Shown here one piece after another: positions 61,295 to 64,000 of a DNA stretch of 64,000 nucleotides; the stretch's first letter is position 1; the number at the start of each line of letters is the position of its first letter. A program made the translations under genes and the position numbers. The stretch comes from Aphelocoma coerulescens (Eukaryota > Chordata > Aves > Passeriformes > Corvidae). The stretch spans positions 34,359,001-34,423,000 of the forward strand of contig NC_091020.1 of NCBI RefSeq assembly GCF_041296385.1, written 5' to 3'. Below the pieces are notes generated by a model. The model was not told the origin of the DNA and made no database searches. It saw only the letters and a program-made list of their open reading frames with translations.

Positions 61295-64000
61295 CTAGAA
61301 AGAGCACAGGAATTATATTTTCAAACCCATGCATAAGAGAAAAAAAATGGTGTTTTCATTAAGCACTGATATTATTCTTTATCTTCCCTTAATAATATAA
61401 AGAGAGGAATCACCCCCAGCACATCCATCACACACAGAGACAAAATGAAGAAAATTCTTCACTTTCTCCCTTTTCCCTTTGTCCTCCAAGTTTTCTTTCT
61501 TTTTTCTTTTTCCCTTCTTGTTGTTTTAATTTTCAGTCATGTGCTGTTGGGCAATCCAATGTTGTCCACACATCTCACCATGATTCTGGGACACAGACAC
61601 ATTTCTATAATTTGGACACATTTTTCTAAGAGGATTTGTCAAAGCAGTGAGAGATTGTGCATGAACAACAAAAAACACCCCCAAACTCTCCTCCTGAGAG
61701 AAGGAATCCTCTCTAGGAAATCCTGGAAAATTCAGATTCCTGTATGAAGTGCCCTCTGCTCACACCAAGGGATGTGATGCCTTTGGTTTCTTGCCAAAGT
61801 TCCTGTTTGGTGACAATTTTATTTTATTCCTTTGGAAAACTGCTGCTATTTCTTTAAGCAAGCCCTTGAGTGGGGTCAGGAATTCCAGGAAGGGGTTTTG
61901 CCCTGGAGGTGACATTTGGGACCGTGTGGGAACAGGAGGATCAGTGGGAATCAGCTGGAGGTGAGGGGCTGAGAGGCTCTGGAAGTGTCACTGGCCTGGC
62001 ATGGGAGGCAGGAGAGAGGAAAAACCAAAAGCAAAGCACTCATTGAGGCTGTTTCATGTAAGAAATTTGTAGCACTGACTTTTGGGTTAGGCCAAATAAA
62101 TATGAATAAACATATTCAATATTTCAACATGAACACCGGATGTGCCAGAGGTTTGTAGAGAAAAGAAAGGAACCAGGAGATAGAGACAAAGAAAGGAGGC
62201 GAGTCCAAGCAACATCAATGCCTAATTTTAAGGAATTCTGAAGACAATTCCTGGTTCAGAGCCTCACACAGAGATTCATTAGTACCTACTGCCACATTAT
62301 TTGGTTTATTGACTGCTGAACACCCAATATCCTCTCAAAATAAAGGTGTAATTAACAGGAACATTCCATAAAGAGCTGATGGAAGAGTTCCTTCGCCCCT
62401 CTCAGAGTCCCCTTCACAACATGGCATTAAGACACCCCCATTTTAGGGACCACATCCATTTCTGGAAGTTCAGGAATGCTTGAGCCAGCCAGAAAATTCC
62501 TAAGTGACTGTAAACATGACAAGCACAACGTATAAGCAAACAAAGGCAAAGCAGCTCTGCAGCCAAAAAACTATATTTATGAAGAGTTATTTTAGTGTTA
62601 TTATGAGTATTTATGTAAAGGTCATAACATGCAGAGAATTTGATGGCACAAATGGAGTCTGTAAATAAAAATTCCACCCGTGTTGCTCAGAACTGGTAGC
62701 AATTACAAAATGTACACAATTGCCCAGAGCTGCTTGTGCATAATAAGAGCTCGAGGTTTTTGCGTGGCCTCCCAATTCAGTATTTCTTACATTTACCTGC
62801 TTTTGAAAGAGAAGAAACTCAGAGAGGACAAATGCACCGCCTGTTACGCCTTTTATGGCTCAGTATATATCCTGCTGCAGGGATTTTTTCGGGATGCTTT
62901 GGCTTAACAATGGTATTTATTGATTTTTTTTTTTCCTTTTAATACTCTTAATACAGCAGTGACTCCAGAAAATGATGTGTGCCGTGGGTACAGATGTCTT
63001 TGTGGAGGCATCAAAGGAGTGATTCCAGCCCACACCTCTATCCCTCCTATTTGGTTTCCAAAACAAAGAAACGGGATGTTCACGAGCCCAATTTGACACT
63101 GAAAGATTTGTACAACAAAACAAAACAAAACTTGCTGGAGCTCCAGCCATGCCACATTTAATACAGACTTTTCATGTTACTTTTGTACAATAGAAGCACT
63201 CATTTTTTGTGTAATACTTGGGATTATTCTTTCTTTCTGAGAAGTCTTTCACATTAACTGCTGTGATTACAGCCATCACAAACTGCTTGAGAATAGGGGA
63301 TGCAGGAGGCTAAAACCAAGATAAAAAAAATCAGCTTTCACAGGATAAAACCACAATAGCCAAGATTTAAATAACTATGAGGCCTCAAAAGTTCAGTTTC
63401 TAAGTCGCTGGCGTGATCACAAATAGTTTTATTTTGTATAATTTAAGAATATTTTGCAGCTCCCTCTAATTTATTTCCGTTACCACGGACTTGCCTCTAT
63501 TCTAAATCTAACAGCTCTTCACACAGCTGAACTTTGCAGTTATTCCATCAGATAAAACTTTTTGGTTGTTGAATTATTACCTGAATTTGCCTTCAGAAGG
63601 GAAAGCAGAAAAACAAACCTCTATTCACAACGTGCTTTTACTACACACCCACGCTTTGCTTGATCTTGAAATTGCCCTTTTTTGGGTTCCATTGCAACAG
63701 GTGGAGAAATACAGAGAGAGATTAAATAATAGAGATTAAATAATAGAGATTAAATAAGAAATGTTGTCATATGACCATAAAACCTGGTGGCTGTTGGTGC
63801 TATCACCAGATTCAGCAGAAGACAATTGGCCATCACCTTTTCTCTTGTCTTTTTTAATCACTCAGGGTTTTAGCTCTGAAATAGTGCAGAAAAGCCTGGA
63901 ATCGCTGATTAAATGTTAAACCCCTCAAACCCCTAACTTCTGGCAGCTTTTTGGGATGAAATGGGGAGTTCTCTCCAGCTTTCTTTTGGCTGTGGATGTC
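61295..64000 (-). other. C10orf90 upstream intron, running out of window
   Basis: No first exon or start codon with a phase 0 donor was found. The stretch is AT-rich and transposon-free as far as I can see, with a 14-bp tandem repeat at 63.72-63.76 kb. The N-terminal exon(s) of the gene probably lie beyond 64 kb. Confidence 0.55.
63717..63756 (+). repeat. 14-bp AT-rich tandem repeat, three units
   Basis: Unit AGAGATTAAATAAT repeated almost perfectly, preceded by a short GAGA run. Confidence 0.92.

Noticed and set aside
61570..61625. Candidate small exon ending AATCATG|GTGAGA
   Set aside because: The acceptor is plausible, but the open frames end in phase 1, or contain a stop in the needed phase. 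Too weak to report as coding.
62797..62880. Candidate upstream C10orf90 exon ending AAAGCAG|GTAAAT
   Set aside because: In the required phase there is a stop shortly upstream, no ATG, and no good acceptor after the stop.
63592..63660. Candidate upstream exon ending AAATTCAG|GTAATA
   Set aside because: In the phase needed for the next exon a stop occurs five codons before the donor.
1..64000. CRISPR arrays, operons, tRNA, rRNA or prophage-like structures
   Set aside because: None seen. The sequence is vertebrate nuclear DNA, and tandem repeats here lack unique spacers.
1..64000. Endogenous retrovirus or LTR elements
   Set aside because: No paired terminal repeats, primer-binding site or retroviral coding remnants could be recognised by eye. 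Diverged solo LTRs cannot be excluded without a repeat library search.

Overview
This is vertebrate nuclear DNA, almost certainly from a bird. At least twenty truncated LINE copies end in the avian CR1 3' tail (AACCATTCTATGATTCT-like), genes are split into short exons with GT/AG splice sites, and there are no bacterial operons. The CR1 density and subfamilies would suit a neoavian bird such as a songbird, but the species cannot be fixed from the sequence.

Two genes can be supported, both on the minus strand. (1) The first exon of a disintegrin-metalloprotease gene, best called ADAM12, lies in a CpG island near 11.2-11.4 kb. Its start codon, leucine-rich signal peptide and GTAAGT donor are visible. 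The rest of the gene leaves the window to the left, so 1-11219 is its first intron. (2) Most of C10orf90 (FATS), an ALMS-motif protein, occupies about 25.6-61.3 kb. Seven coding exons (61294-61151, 53233-52165, 38146-37869, 34731-34536, 27017-26954, 25875-25776, 25622-25584) join with every reading phase compatible. They encode 629 residues plus a stop codon, including the full C-terminal ALMS region. The first exon(s) lie to the right, outside the window. The order ADAM12 then C10orf90, both on one strand, matches my recollection of human 10q26, where DOCK1 lies beyond C10orf90.

Layout: 1-11219 is ADAM12 intron 1 with three CR1 copies and a G-rich hexamer repeat; 11220-11352 is ADAM12 exon 1; about 11.35-24.7 kb is intergenic, with a long ATCC tetranucleotide array and five CR1 copies; 24.7-25.6 kb is the probable C10orf90 3' UTR; 25.6-61.3 kb holds the C10orf90 exons and CR1-rich introns; 61.3-64 kb is a further intron.

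The points most worth checking are: two nearly identical CR1 copies in opposite orientation on either side of the 1,069-nt C10orf90 exon; tandem competing donors in the 278-nt exon, where the stronger-looking site would put the ALMS exon in another open frame and end at a stop on the next junction; a cryptic exon with stops at 48.75-48.80 kb; and a CTG repeat that encodes the signal-peptide core of ADAM12. I saw no new gene system. The window is an ordinary avian locus with some notable splicing and repeat architecture.
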